From assembly GCA_017654935.2 (NCBI GenBank), contig CM065710.1, forward strand, positions 12,638,782-12,702,781: a DNA stretch of 64,000 nucleotides. The letters are read 5' to 3'. The notes beneath the pieces were generated by a model that saw only the letters and a program-made list of their open reading frames with translations, was not told the origin of the DNA and ran no database searches. The DNA is from Phymorhynchus buccinoides (taxonomy: Eukaryota > Mollusca > Gastropoda > Neogastropoda > Raphitomidae). Made by a program: the position numbers and the translations under genes. Positions 9,639-62,640 of this stretch are shown piece by piece. Position 1 is the first letter of the stretch. The number at the start of each line of letters is the position of its first letter.

Positions 9639-11228
9639 AATCGATGCTTACACGTTTGTTCTTTTGCAATATTTCTTAAAAGGGAAAACAAATTTGATAC
9701 ATTTGAAAAACTGAGAAAAAGGAGAGGAGGGGAAATGAAACGTGAAGATGAGAGTTGATAAAAGTATTTTGTTTGTTGCGGAGCAAGTTGCTTCGTTAAA
9801 CGTCAAATCAGAATTTCATCCACTTTTTTAAATTTCTAATACAATTTTAATTTCTCAGTTGCATACAAAATCAAAACTTAACGCCCCAGCCGAAGGCCCG
9901 TTTCTTAGTTAGGCGCATAACAGCAGCATGATGCATCTGCGCTCATATGACAGGATCGACAAAGAAAACTTACGGCACAGATAACATATCGGGCACACAG
10001 CAGACACACTGTCACACGCATAAATTTACAGAAAACAAGTGCACACAAAAAAAAACACACACGCTTACATTCACCCAAAATAGCAATTAGGAATTCTTAT
10101 ATATACAAAAGATGAGATTCAAAAAAGCAACAAGAAAGAAAACAACATGTAACAAAAGTGGTTGAGACTGAATTGCTAAACTAGTCGGCCAGAAACCAAT
10201 CTTCATTTGACCAAAAACATAACCTGACTTACATAAAAAAGATTTTACTTTCACTCACAATTGGAAAAAAAAACCCACACAAAACTAAACAGCAACTACA
10301 ATTTTTGTTTTTTAAATTGAATAACACATTATAAAAAAAAATTAAAAAAATTTATATCAAGAAGAATCTAACTGTAGATCACAGATTTGTTACTTCAAAT
10401 CCTTGACTTTTTTTTTTTAATAAGGAAAGTTTCAGACTTTTAATACAATAAAGAGCCCAAAACTTTTTTTTTAAATGTTGAAATTAGTCAAAGAACATTA
10501 TGCAAATTGATTTTTTTGTTAGAAATTTGATTGACCAACAGAAAAAGATCTTTTTATCCTGAAACGAAATGACAATTCAGTATAGAAAGTAGATAGAAAC
10601 AGTCTGAACTAAACTGTTTATACTTTAAAGTTTTACAATCAAGCAACACGATTTAAATACATTACACACATTTCCCAAAAATATTTAGCACATTCAAATA
10701 CTAAATAACAAAAACTTGATTCATTCAAAACCAAAAAAAACCGATTCATGTACTGCTTGCGTTGATGATTTTTTTTTTGGTCTAGTCCGTCAATTATGTA
10801 AACTTCACCAAAAAAAGAAAAATTCATTTTGTTAAAGAAATCCAAACAAAATGTTACTTTCGATTTCTTCAACAACAAACGTTATTATTCTCTATTCCAA
10901 TGTTGTTTTGAAATCCTGCAGTTATTCGTTTCTAAACATTACGAGTCGTTGATCTGTCTCATTGTACCAACAAGGCAATGGAAGATAAATCAGTTACGAA
11001 AAGATTTTTATTTTACAATAGAAGATAATCAATTATCAATTATAGATATGAAAGTCTGTTCAGTCAAGAATGACTTTTCGTACGACAGCCACGGTTTCAA
11101 AGGAACATGGATTCAGAAATCACAGCCAGTCAGAGTGAATAATTAATATTGACACCCACACCATCTTTGGTATTTTACAAGTGCTGCAGCCTAGGGAATC
11201 AGTTGGCCCCTTGAGAACCGTCTCCAGA
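9639..11228. other. AT-rich non-coding stretch
   Basis: Homopolymer A/T runs are common. Near 9900-9960 a short block (TTAGTTAGGCGCATAAC with CATGATGCATCTGCG) matches the (GAA)n-tailed repeat family at 18975-19303. No exon, RNA gene or transposon end was recognised otherwise. Short open frames near 10640-11140 have no recognisable motif. Confidence 0.4.
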
Positions 11229-11395
11229 CCTGTTTTGGAAAGCTAAAATGAGTCGTTTTATTCATTAAACCATCAAACAATGTTCACTGAAAATGAGTAC
11301 ATTGTAATTAGAGCATTATCGTCAATTTTGAAGAGCAGTAGAGGTCCAAATTGAGTAGAATACTACTCGAAAAGAGTAGAGTAAACAGGTCTGCC
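11229..11395. mobile_element. Short CAGACCTG-family MITE (internally deleted)
   Basis: It starts CAGACCTGTTTTGG and ends GAGTAAACAGGTCTG, and shares the ATTAAACCATCAAACAATG core with copies at 19658, 21951 and 53362. The flanks cgtctc and cctctc agree at five of six bases, consistent with a 6-bp target duplication. Confidence 0.78.
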
Positions 11396-11461
11396 TCTCC
11401 AACGCCTACTATCTTTAAGTTGTGCCGAAATAATGGAGATGTAACTCTTAAGCTTACTTAC

Positions 11462-11612
11462 ACGAGTTTTTCTTCCATTTACACAACCTCATTTACCCCA
11501 GATAGAAAGTCGTTAGAGAGCTTTTGGTGGAAGGTGGCGGGAAAAATGAGAGAGCTGACTATGTTATCTTACTAAAAAATCCAGATACTGGGTTTTTGAA
11601 TTTCACCGACAA
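11462..11612 (+). repeat. Interspersed repeat shared with 28378-28537
   Basis: Both places share GAGTTTTTC, CATTTACCCCAGATAGAAAG, GAGCTTTTGGTGGAA and TTTTTGAA(T/C)TTCACCGAC at the same spacing. No ends or coding function are evident. Confidence 0.7.
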
Positions 11613-14188
11613 TAATTATGTGTGATTTTACCTAGGCCCTTATCTCTGGAGATGATTGTCAGCTACAAAAAAATTCCATTTGCGCGATTATTTTGCCAAG
11701 ATATTTACTGCAGACACACACACACATACGCAGGCACGTATACTGTAGGACTAGGCCTTGTGGATCCCTTTAAGATCAATCAAATACATCCATTCAGAAT
11801 AATTATTATATTATGGGTTTCAGAAAGCAAAGATATGAAAATGAATGTGTAAAAATCTACTGAAAGATCTACAAGATTCATGCATGGTCAAAAATCGAAA
11901 GTTCGAACGGGAAAACGATCTCGATCTGGGTGTAGAAACTTCAAAATACCTTGGTTTTTTTTCTTCACAGCTTACTTCAAGATTGGTAAAAGTGCGACCG
12001 ACTTTACTTCCCAATGATTTCAACAGCGACAATAACTTTTTCGCTGCACGAGGCAATAAAATAAAAATCGATTATCGTGCCTAAGAAAGGGTGCACAGAA
12101 TGACTATCGTGGGTAGCGATGAAAATTTAATCGTGGTTGATTATTGCCGTCGAATTTCCGCCTTAGCAATCGCACATATGGAATTGCAGCTTTAGAGAGG
12201 CATTTCCACCACTACAGACAAATTTCAGCCCAGCACACTAGAATAGCAGTCACCTCCTCTGCTATTTGAAGGTTTAAAGTTTGGACACGACTGTCAATCT
12301 CTCTCTCACACACACACACATGCGCACACACACAAAAACGCATGCGTGCATGCGCAACATACCTGCGCACAAGCACGCACTCACATGCACACACTATACA
12401 ACAACTAACAAGGTAACACACTATTTGTAAACGCTCAAAAGCATTAAATATGCTCCAATATGATACAAATGTTCTCAACAATGCAGCTAAGGAATAAGGA
12501 AGCTATTCACATACAGGGAAAAACACACCAAATGCTACACCACAAGCTGATAGTCAAAACAGCACTGACTAAATAAATGTGCTATCACAACTACAGCGGA
12601 GTACTCTTAACACGACATTCAGGGGACAAAGACTTGTGTGCGTTAAACCATTGTTAATGTTGAGCATTTTCGACAAAATCGCTGTCCAAAATGTGAAACT
12701 GAAGTTCTGCTACTGAACGAGCAGTAGTGCTGCAAGACGACACACTGTGTAGGACTCGAGAACACGCATGCGCAGTTAATACTTTCCGACTTCCTGACTA
12801 GCGCATGGCACAGTAGAAGAATGCTTGAGCTTTGCGATGGCTTTTGCAAAGTTTGTAAGGAAATATTTGGTGGCTCCAGCTTCATTCAGTGCTATCAATG
12901 CGAACTGCAGCACGATAAATAACAATCGGACCAAGTCTTTGTTTGTGTGTTACACCATACTTCATGTTGTGCTGAGAAGAAAATCTGTGCGTAAAACAAT
13001 CTTTTCTAAGTAATAATAAAGAGGGGTCTTGTCCGTTCAAACAGATCATTGCCTGTTACCCAATATCCAGCTTTGTGTTAAGTGTACTCCACTGTAATTC
13101 TGTTGATTTTTATCATTCATAATTGTTAATTAACCAATGCACATAATTTAGGATCACAAATTTTGCTGGTAATTTCAACACTCCATACTGAACATTATTA
13201 GAATTGGAAAAAAACGAAAGAAGAAGCTGTCACAGTAAACTCACACACACACACAAAGACAATGTTAAATTTTGCTACAGAAATTGTTTTTAAGTATATG
13301 AAGTAATATACTCGCTACAAAGAAGAAAAAGGTTCTTGAAAAAAGATTCACAGAATAATAAAAATAATATATTCATTACACTACCATCAATAAGCAATAT
13401 ATAACTGGAATAATACTGCTATATATAAATATAAGAAGTTTTATTGACTCCACTGGAAATTAGCAAAATAAACTTGAAACATGAAAATACAACAAAACTG
13501 AAGATATTAAAAAAATCTTTCGGCTATCTAAACAAAAATGGACAATATTTCCCCTATCTAAAGAAAAATGGACAAGCTCAGTTTCTCTCAAAATAACGTA
13601 CTAAGCGGACACAAAAACTCGTTCCTTTTCAACGATAACAGAACTTTTTTGTCCATCACGAAGGTACGACACTGACAGAAAATTACACAATCAATCGCTT
13701 TAGTAGGTAAACAGCGAAAACAAAGCTTCCAACTACCTACAACATGATTTTCTTTAAACATTGTTGTCACTCAGTATTGAAACGAGTCAGGGCTTCAGAG
13801 TATCTTCCCCTAAAAACAACTCATTCCTTCTCTTCTTTTTTAAAAAGTGTTCAACAATCACCTTTTTATTATTTTAAAGTGAACATTTTTTTGGAATTCC
13901 CCCCCCTCCCCCAGTTTTGTGAACTGCGTTCATGACTTTAACTTTGACTTGGGTAGGCGCAGCTTTCGCATTACCTTTAGTCCATGGTTGAGTGTTTTTA
14001 TAAAAGAATCAATAAAATCCGAAGTGCACAAAACACAGTTTAACTTGGGTGTTTTGAGTTTGTTTTCATCAAAAAAACCAACTTAAAACAGTCCAGTTTC
14101 TCTTCAATACTTTCAACATCAAAACGATACACTTTCCATTATCCAGTTTTGTCCTTCATCTTCAATCTTCAGCTTTTTGTCAATTTTT
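11613..14188. other. Non-coding AT-rich stretch
   Basis: It contains a CA-rich patch near 12305-12390 and a short CA run near 13235. No exon with plausible splice sites, RNA gene or transposon ends was identified. Confidence 0.35.
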
Positions 14189-14573
14189 GGCAAAGGTCAA
14201 GATGTGCCACCCCCCCCTAATCTCGGATATTTTTCCATTGCCTTTCTTACCATACATAAAGCTGTATTTTAGGAACATTTTTAGCTAATAACCTTTTTGG
14301 AATACTAACCCTAACCCTAACCCAGCCCTAACCCTAATACCCCCCCCACCCTATAAGACGGAAAAACGCAACGAACCACAACTGTGACAAATTGTACTGC
14401 AGTACATAGTGGGGGGTAGGGTTAGGTTTTTCTAGGGTTAGTATTCCAAAAAGGTTATTAGCTAAAAATGTTCCTAAAATACAGCTTTATGTATGGTAAG
14501 AAAGGCAAAAACGGAAAAATAGAATTAACCGAGAAATGCAGGGGGGGTGGCACATCTTTACCTTTACCAAATT
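14189..14573. mobile_element. Long palindromic MITE with telomere-like core
   Basis: Arms of about 150 bp are inverted copies: AGATGTGCCACCCCCCC, TTACCATACATAAAGCTG and CTAATAACCTTTTTGGAATA on the left recur reversed on the right. The centre of the left arm has five CCCTAA-type hexamers (14306-14337, one interrupted), and the right arm has GGGTTAGG and AGGGTTAG. There is no ORF. The superfamily is unknown. Confidence 0.75.
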
Positions 14574-15286
14574 TTTGTTTTACTACGTAGAGGGAAAAAC
14601 AACAAACAAACAAAAAACCTTGTTACCAACTGAATAGCAAAGCGAAATACCTTCTAGCGACTTTAGAAGTATTCGATTCTTCTCATCCATTCAGAAAGCA
14701 ATTTTCTGTAATTTAAGAGCAACTTGAAATTGACCCATCAGGGAAAATACTTCAGAAATAATGAGTTTTCACCCAATTTTCTACAAACTTTTTTAAAGAA
14801 AAAAATTCATTCTCGTCAGCAGGAACCGAAAGGGAGAGGAAAAAAATCTAGAAAATTCTTCCGACATTTGTCAGGTTTTCTCGTTTAGGGAAAATGTAAC
14901 TTTTTTCCTCATCATTTTAAAAAGCCATTTTGTCCACAAACCTTTTTTTGAAGAAGAATTTGAACATTCTCATCCATACACAAGAAGCCAAGGACAAACA
15001 ATCCAATACATCGGTCTCATCCTTTTTCAAAACAGGAAAGAAGGGACAGAACTATGTATATATATATAACAAAAACAAAACAAAACTCGTCTCTTCTATG
15101 ACTAAGTAATGAAGCCGGACAGACACGCAACATTTTTCTTTGCATCTCGAAAACGTTTTTAATTTTTTTTTTTTTTTTGGGGGGTGTGGATAATGTCTAA
15201 ACAGAATATATGCAACATTTCTTCACAATCTAGAGATTTAAGCATGTTAAAAAAAAAGAAAAGTAACGTTTTTCCCTAACTCTAGA
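14574..15286. other. AT-rich flank of the stop-region repeats
   Basis: No recognised element. It contains repeated attctcatccattcag / tctcgtcagcagg-like phrases that may be very decayed copies of the 15.3-16.3 kb unit. This is downstream of the pyruvate kinase stop on its transcribed strand and could be 3'UTR. Confidence 0.3.
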
Positions 15287-16362
15287 AAGAAGCTTGGCAA
15301 AGCAATGTCAGCTTCCACCCCACACGCCCACCCCCACCCTACCCCTTCTTAGAAAAACTTGACGTTCTCGTCCGTAGGAACCGACTGGAGCAAAGCTCGA
15401 CAAAGCTATGTCAGCTTCCACTCCACACGCCCCACTCCACACGCCCACCCCACCACCCCTTCCTTCTTAGAAAAACTTGACGTTCTCGTCCGTAGGAACC
15501 GACTGGAGCAAAGCTCGACAAAGCTATGTCAGCTTCCACTCCACACGCCCACCCCACACCCCTTCCTTCTTAGAAAAACTTGACGTTATCATCCGAAGGC
15601 AACGACTGAAGCGAAGCTTGACAAAGCTATGTCAGCTTCTACTACACACGCCCACCCCACACCCCTTCCTTCTTAGAAAAACTTGACGTTCTCGTCCGTA
15701 GGAACCGACTGGAGCAAAGCTCGACAAAGCAATGTCAGCTTCCACTCCACACGCCCACCCCACCCCCCTTCCTTCTTAGAAAAACTTGACGTTCTCATCC
15801 GAAGGCAACGACTGAAGCGAAGCTTGACAAAGCTATGTCAGCTTCTACTACACACGCCCACCCCCTTCCACCCCACCGCTTCTTAGAAAAACGTGACGTT
15901 CTCGTCCGTAGGCAACGACTGGAGCTAAGCTCAACAAAGCAATGTCAGCTTCCACTCCACACGCCCACCCCACACCCCTTCCTTCTTAGAAAAACTTGAC
16001 GTTCTCGTCCGTAGGAACCGACTGGAGCAAAGCTCGACAAAGCAATGTCAGCTTCCACTACACACGCCCACCCCACCACCCCATCTTTTAAAAAACTTGA
16101 TATTCTCGTCCGTAGGAACCAACTGGAGCGAGGCTTGCAACATTCCTTCACAGTCTAGAGATTTAAACTTTTTTCTTTATAGAAAAGCAACGTTTTTCCC
16201 TAACAGTAGAAAGAAGCTCGACAAAGCAATGTCAGTTTTCACACACCCCTTCATAGAATTAAACTTTTCTTCTTTTTTTTTATTTATAGAAAAGCAACGT
16301 TTTCCCCTAACTCTAGAAAGAAGCTCAACAAAGCAATGTTAGTTTCCACCCCACACCCCTTC
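15287..16362 (-). repeat. Tandem copies of the pyruvate kinase stop-codon region
   Basis: About eight copies with a period near 103-118 bp start near 15360, 15478, 15581, 15685, 15787, 15894, 15997 and 16098. On the minus strand most encode a version of the last 13 residues of the adjacent gene (LQSVPTDENVKFF, against VQFF in the true end) followed by TAA and CTTCTAAG-like flank. Further partial units near 16200 and 16320 carry only the AGAAAGAAGCTCGACAAAG part. They lie immediately downstream of the true stop, so they would be in the 3'UTR if transcribed. Confidence 0.85.
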
Positions 16363-57691
<41,329 letters not shown>

Positions 57692-57778
57692 CTGAAATTG
57701 GCGGGGGAAATAAATCACAAAATAATGAACAACGTTCGCCTTGGCTTAACTCATTCGCATCGCAACGATCTTGAATTG

Positions 57779-58006
57779 TTAACCCCTTGACTGCCAGAGA
57801 CAATTAAAGAAAAAATCATTGGGCAAATCATGACATGAAAAAGACAACTGATAGAGCCAATCTGAGAAAATGGTCTGGGGATATTAATCTCTTGATTATG
57901 TTAGAGCAAAAGTCAGCATATCAGGGTTATTCCTCTTCATATGATGACATCATCAGTGATGTCATCAGGTCAGTACGTAATACGTTGGTGGCAGTTTAGG
58001 GGTTAA
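57779..58006. mobile_element. Nested TTAA MITE, 228 bp
   Basis: TTAACCCCTTGACTGCCAGA to TTGGTGGCAGTTTAGGGGTT then AA. The uninterrupted copy has a single TTAA at the matching place, confirming TTAA duplication. Confidence 0.92.
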
Positions 58007-58214
58007 AAAACTGACAAATTCCACTCCAGCCATCAGCGCACAAACAAAACAGACATAAACAAATGGAGAAATGAAAGATTACGGGTTTTTACTTCAGGTT
58101 TAGACATAGGGAAGCGGTACATCAGTTTTTTTATACAGACTTTATACAGAAAAACTCTACACTGATTGGTTACACCACTACAAAACCAAAGTCAGAGGCA
58201 AAATTGTGGTCTAA

Positions 58215-58478
58215 AGCCGGCGACAGACTATGTGACTGCCTCATGTGACTCGATCAGGTCGTGACGTTTGACCTCATTTGCATACCATGCTGCTCGATCA
58301 GTCTGACTCAGTCGGGCCCAGTCAGGTGACAGGGCCGAATAGGGCGGGTTCTAAATTTCACTGATCGAGTCTGATCGAGTCAGATGGCTTGTGACCTCTT
58401 CTGTGCGGGAAACAAAATTTGGTCAACGTCACGACCTGATCGAGTCATATGAGGCAGTCGCATAGTCTGTCGCCCGCT
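58215..58478. mobile_element. Nested PIF/Harbinger-like MITE, 264 bp
   Basis: Inverted ends of about 50 bp (AGCCGGCGACAGACTATGTG and AGCGGGCGACAGACTATGCG) match at nearly every position, with TAA on both sides and one TAA in the empty site. A 3-bp TWA duplication is typical of PIF/Harbinger. No ORF. Confidence 0.85.
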
Positions 58479-58639
58479 TAAGAGAGCGAAGCGAGTTTAG
58501 ATGTGACCAAGGTATGGTGTGCACACAGATTTACTTCCCTTGAAGCAAATGCATCAAAGTGACAGCTACCTATTAATTCTGGACATATATGGCCGGAACG
58601 ATTTGAATGAGTTAACTTAACCCTTCTAGTGCCATGTTG

Positions 58640-58980
58640 TTGGTGTTGCTGTACTCTGGCTTAAGGACTCCAGGGATCATCCCAACAGCTGAAACGCTTG
58701 AACACTATGGTACAAAAGCACCAGCAAGGGATGAGAACATCACATGTGTGACCATTTTTGATTGCCCCGCCACATGGGCAGCCACACTCCGACTTTGGGG
58801 GATTTTGGACTGATGATGTTTAATTGTTATGCCATGGCTAAAAAAATTCTCGCATAACTATGCAGAACATAACATTTTGATGTAGCCTTGGTGTTCTAGC
58901 TTATGTCAAAAAAGTGCCTCGGCTGTTGGGATGATCCCTGGAGTCTTTTAGCCAGGGTAAGTCAACAGCAACAACAACGA
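58640..58980 (-). repeat. Interspersed repeat (CTGTTGGGATGATCCCTGG family), two pieces
   Basis: Inverse of 51290-51610 up to about 58900, then a forward CGGCTGTTGGGATGATCCCT then GGAGTCTTTTAGCCAGGGTA at 58919-58958. Confidence 0.75.
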
Positions 58981-59436
58981 GAATAATGCAATAAATAACA
59001 TAGAAAACAATGGAAACTGCATAGAAACTCTACAGAGAGCTGGACAACACAGGGTCTTCAGAGAACTATAAGAAATCTCCCCCGCTCTTCTCTGGAGACT
59101 CTCTGCTGTCCGGCTCTCCGTAGAGTTTCTGTGAGCTATTCATTGTCTAAAAATATGAATAAGGTCATAAATAACACAGAAAACAAGGGATAACACAGCA
59201 AGGATCATAGAAAAGTCACAACAACAAATGAATAATATAATGAATAATGCACAACAATTACACAAAAAATAACATATTTTGTGCATACATGCGAAGCTTA
59301 GCGAGCAGGACTTCTAGTAATGAATAACATTACTTGTACATTTAAAGAAAAGTCACACCAAGTTAAATGGATATATGCCACACCACGCCCAGAGTGTTTG
59401 TCTCGCATTCATCAGATCATTAAAAAAATATAAGCA
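58981..59436. other. Unassigned intronic sequence
   Basis: An imperfect inverted repeat (CTACAGAGAGCTGGACAACA and TGCTGTCCGGCTCTCCGTAG) lies at 59030-59125. No exon recognised. Confidence 0.35.
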
Positions 59437-59437
59437 T

Positions 59438-59518
<81 letters not shown>

Positions 59519-59582
59519 TGTGTGGTGTGTGTGTGTGTGTGTGTGTGTACGTGTGCGTGTGTGTGTGCGTGTGTGTGTGTGT
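59437..59582. repeat. (GT)n microsatellite, about 145 bp
   Basis: Pure GT to 59510, then GGTGTGTGTG and ACGTGTGCG variants. Confidence 0.97.
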
Positions 59583-59796
59583 TGATGTTTTTCTTTTTAA
59601 ATATCCCAAGAGTTGACCGACATAGATTGTTTGCTTTAACCGACAAACTATCAACAGACTTCCATGTGTTCAGAACTTTTGACAAAATATCAAATGTTAT
59701 TTATAACATAAAAGTTGAAGATTGGTACTTTACTTAAAAGTGTATGTGTGGGTTTTTTTTAATAAATAAGTCTATCCAATCTCTCTTTCATGGGAG

Positions 59797-60240
59797 AAAG
59801 GTGGGAGAGTGGCTAAGACGTTCACTTGCCAAATGTAATCCGCAACTGCAGCGTGAGTGAGCCGGGTTCGAATCCCGGCCTCACCCTTTCTTTCTAGTTT
59901 GACATGAAAATCGAACTGAACGTCCAGTCCTTCGGATGGGGACTTAAAGCGTCTGAGCCGTAGCGCTTTACGCACGTAAAAATTCCCATGGCAGTTGAAA
60001 GTCGGTAAGAGCAGGGAGAAATCCCGCTGCCTGGTATGGCCAAATTGATGATAGCTAGGTTTTCCAAGTGTGCCCCCCCCCAACCCCCCTCCTGACCCTG
60101 TGCTCACCCCCCCCTCCTCACTCTGTGCTCAACCCCCCCCCCCCCCCCAATATTTTTATGTAAATTGGGTAGGCGTTGCACTTGCGGCGACGCTCTCTCC
60201 GGGGGAGAGCAGCCCGAATTTCACAGAGATAAGTCTCAGT
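59797..60240 (+). mobile_element. tRNA-headed SINE (plus strand), about 440 bp
   Basis: The head GGTGGGAGAGTGGCTAAGAC contains an A-box-like TGGCTAAGACG, and GGGTTCGAATCCCGG is a strong B box (59863-59877). The body and the 3' end GCGACGCTCTCTCCGGGGGA then GAGCAGCCCGAATTTCACAG match the minus-strand copy at 30439-30862. C-rich runs at 60067-60147 sit where the other copy has its T/G run. It is not a tRNA gene because no cloverleaf closes. Confidence 0.9.
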
Positions 60241-60512
60241 GACTAGAATATACCAAATACCAAATGGGTTAAAAAGCAATCTACATGGATATCATTATCT
60301 TTTGTTACACCAATTTCTAAAGTACTGTAAACCTTTTCTTTTCAATTTACATTCAAAGAGTAGGGGAAGGGGGGGGGGGGGGGGGTATACAAAAGCAAAA
60401 GTGCGGTCAAAATCTCCAAGCAAAGAAAACAAAAACAAACAACAATACAGGAACACAGCTGGAAATCATGAAAGGCACAACTGAAAGTTCAAACAATAAA
60501 TTAAACAAAATA

Positions 60513-60705
60513 AGCCGTATTTTTCGGATTATAAGGCGATACTTTTCTCCCCCAAGACTCGGACCCCTGCGCCTTATAATGTGACTGATGAAATAGTAAG
60601 AAAATAGAGTTAAAAAAATTCTGAAATTTGGGTCAAATTGGGGGGGGGGGGGGGGGGGGTACGCCTTATACAAATGTGCGCCTTATAGTCCGAAAACTAC
60701 GGTAA
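60513..60705. mobile_element. CCGTATTTTTC-family MITE with poly(G) expansion
   Basis: CCGTATTTTTCGGATTATAA to TATAGTCCGAAAACTACGG; a run of about 20 G at 60640-60659 lies where other copies have CCCCCC. Another G-run is at 60369-60386. Confidence 0.87.
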
Positions 60706-60879
60706 CCTTGAACTGAAAACGTAAAACCATCAACATCAATTGCCTTTAAGTACATGTATACCATCTGTTATTGATCAGTCAACTGCAAATTAGATACCAC
60801 AAACAAGTGTCATTGGAAATTTCGACAAAAAGCCAATGGCTTGTACCCACGTGTCGTCATATCCGGCCACAAGGAGCGC

Positions 60880-61062
60880 CATATTATGGGAGACCGCCAT
60901 CTTAGTCAGTAACTTTGTTTGAAAAATGCCAGATCGATGCTGCGTATTTGGCTGTTCCAATTCGAAACTTATCTAAACTGTATTTATAACATCTGGATGT
61001 TTTCTTTACACATTTAGATAACATTTTCACTTTGTTTACACACAAATAAGGACTAAGATGGC
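60880..61062 (+). mobile_element. Possible remnant of a THAP-type transposon
   Basis: GACCGCCATCTTAGTC near 60892 and GGACTAAGATGGCG near 61050 are inverted. Between them an ATG at 60926 starts MPDRCCVFGCSNSKLI then stop, which resembles the first residues of a THAP zinc finger (MP-CC-GC). The rest of the finger is absent. Confidence 0.35.
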
Positions 61063-61140
61063 GACACTTCCGTTGGAAGGGTCGAGATGCGCACGCAGGT
61101 GGGGGGGGAGCCATAAATAAGTAAGAATGAAACAGTGGTA

Positions 61141-61313
61141 CAGTGGAACCTCCCTTATAAGACCTTCAAAAGTCATCCAAAACAAAGTCTTAAATGGGAG
61201 GGGTCTTATAAGGGAGGTAATTTTAATACTTCCAAAGAAGGGCAATGTCTCAAAGTAGGTCTTATGTGGGAGGGAGTCTTATAATGGGAGGTCTTATAAG
61301 GGAGGTTCCACTG
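61141..61313. mobile_element. CAGTGGAACCTC-family MITE, 173 bp, TA flanks
   Basis: CAGTGGAACCTCCCTTATAA to CTTATAAGGGAGGTTCCACT then G, TA on both sides, in inverse orientation to 38780-38971. Confidence 0.9.
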
Positions 61314-61324
61314 TACGCACCCGC

Positions 61325-62520
61325 ACTTTGACGCACACACACACACACCATACTACACACATAGACACACACACACACACCATACTACACACATAGACAC
61401 ACACACACACCATACTACACACATAGACACACACACACACCATACTACACACATACACACACACACACACCATACTACACACATAGACACACACACACAC
61501 ACACCATACTACACACACAGACACACACACACACACACACACACAGACACACACACACACACCATACTACACACACAGACACACACACCATACTACACAC
61601 ATAGACTCACACACACACCATACTACACACATAGACACACACACACACCATACTACACACATAGACACACACACCATACTACACACATAGACACACACAC
61701 ACACCATACTACACACATAGACACACACACACCATACTACACACATAGACACACACACACACCCCATACTACACACACAGACACACACACACACACACAC
61801 ACACACCATACTACACACATAGACACACACACACACATACAACACACATACACACACACACACCATACTACACACATAGACACACACACACCATACTACA
61901 CACATAGACACACACACACACATACTACACACACACATACACACACACACACCATACTACACACATACACACACATACTACACACACACACACACCATAC
62001 TACACACACACACACACACACCATACTACACACATAGACACACACACACCATACTACACACATAGACACACACACACCATACTACACACATAGACACACA
62101 CACCATACTACACACATAGACACACACACACCATACTACACACATACACACACACACACACCATACTACACACATACACACACACACACACACCATACTA
62201 CACACACAGACACACACACACACCATACTACACACACAGACACACACACACACACCATACTACACACATAGACACACACACACCATACTACACACACAGA
62301 CACACACACCATACTACACACATAGACACACACACACCATACTACACACATAGACACACACACACACACCATACTACACACATAGACACACACACACACC
62401 ATACTACACACATAGACACACACACACACACACACCATACTACACACACAGACACACACACCATACTACACACATAGACACACACACACCATACTACACA
62501 CACAGACACACACACAGTTG
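61325..62520. repeat. CA-rich minisatellite (CCATACTACACACATAGACA)
   Basis: Roughly 40 units of ACCATACTACACACA(T/C)AGAC then (AC)n, varying in the length of the (AC)n part, about 24-40 bp each. Confidence 0.95.
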
Positions 62521-62584
62521 AGAGAGACATACACACACAGTTGAGAGAGACATACACACACAGTTGAGAGAGACATACTCACTC

Positions 62585-62633
<49 letters not shown>

Positions 62634-62640
62634 GAGAGAC
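62521..62640. repeat. GTTGAGAGAGACATACACAC repeats and (GA)n
   Basis: Three copies of ACAGTTGAGAGAGACATAC then (GA)n to 62640, which forms the 3' border of the second LINE. Confidence 0.92.

Larger units (their letters stand above)
57746..58615. mobile_element. TTAACTCATTC-family MITE carrying two nested insertions
   Basis: Ends TTAACTCATTCGCATCGCAA and AACGATTTGAATGAGTTAA. The uninterrupted inverse copy at 42745-43136 gives the empty sites for both insertions. Confidence 0.88.

Noticed and set aside
14306..14337. True telomere or chromosome end
   Set aside because: Only about five hexamers are present, interrupted, and embedded in an inverted repeat with ordinary sequence on both sides.
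8831..16362. Separate gene downstream of pyruvate kinase
   Set aside because: No exon with recognisable protein similarity or paired splice sites was found; it may be 3'UTR or intergenic, which cannot be decided from sequence alone.
59797..59885. tRNA gene
   Set aside because: A and B boxes are present but there is no closing cloverleaf, and the same head and body recur as a dispersed SINE.
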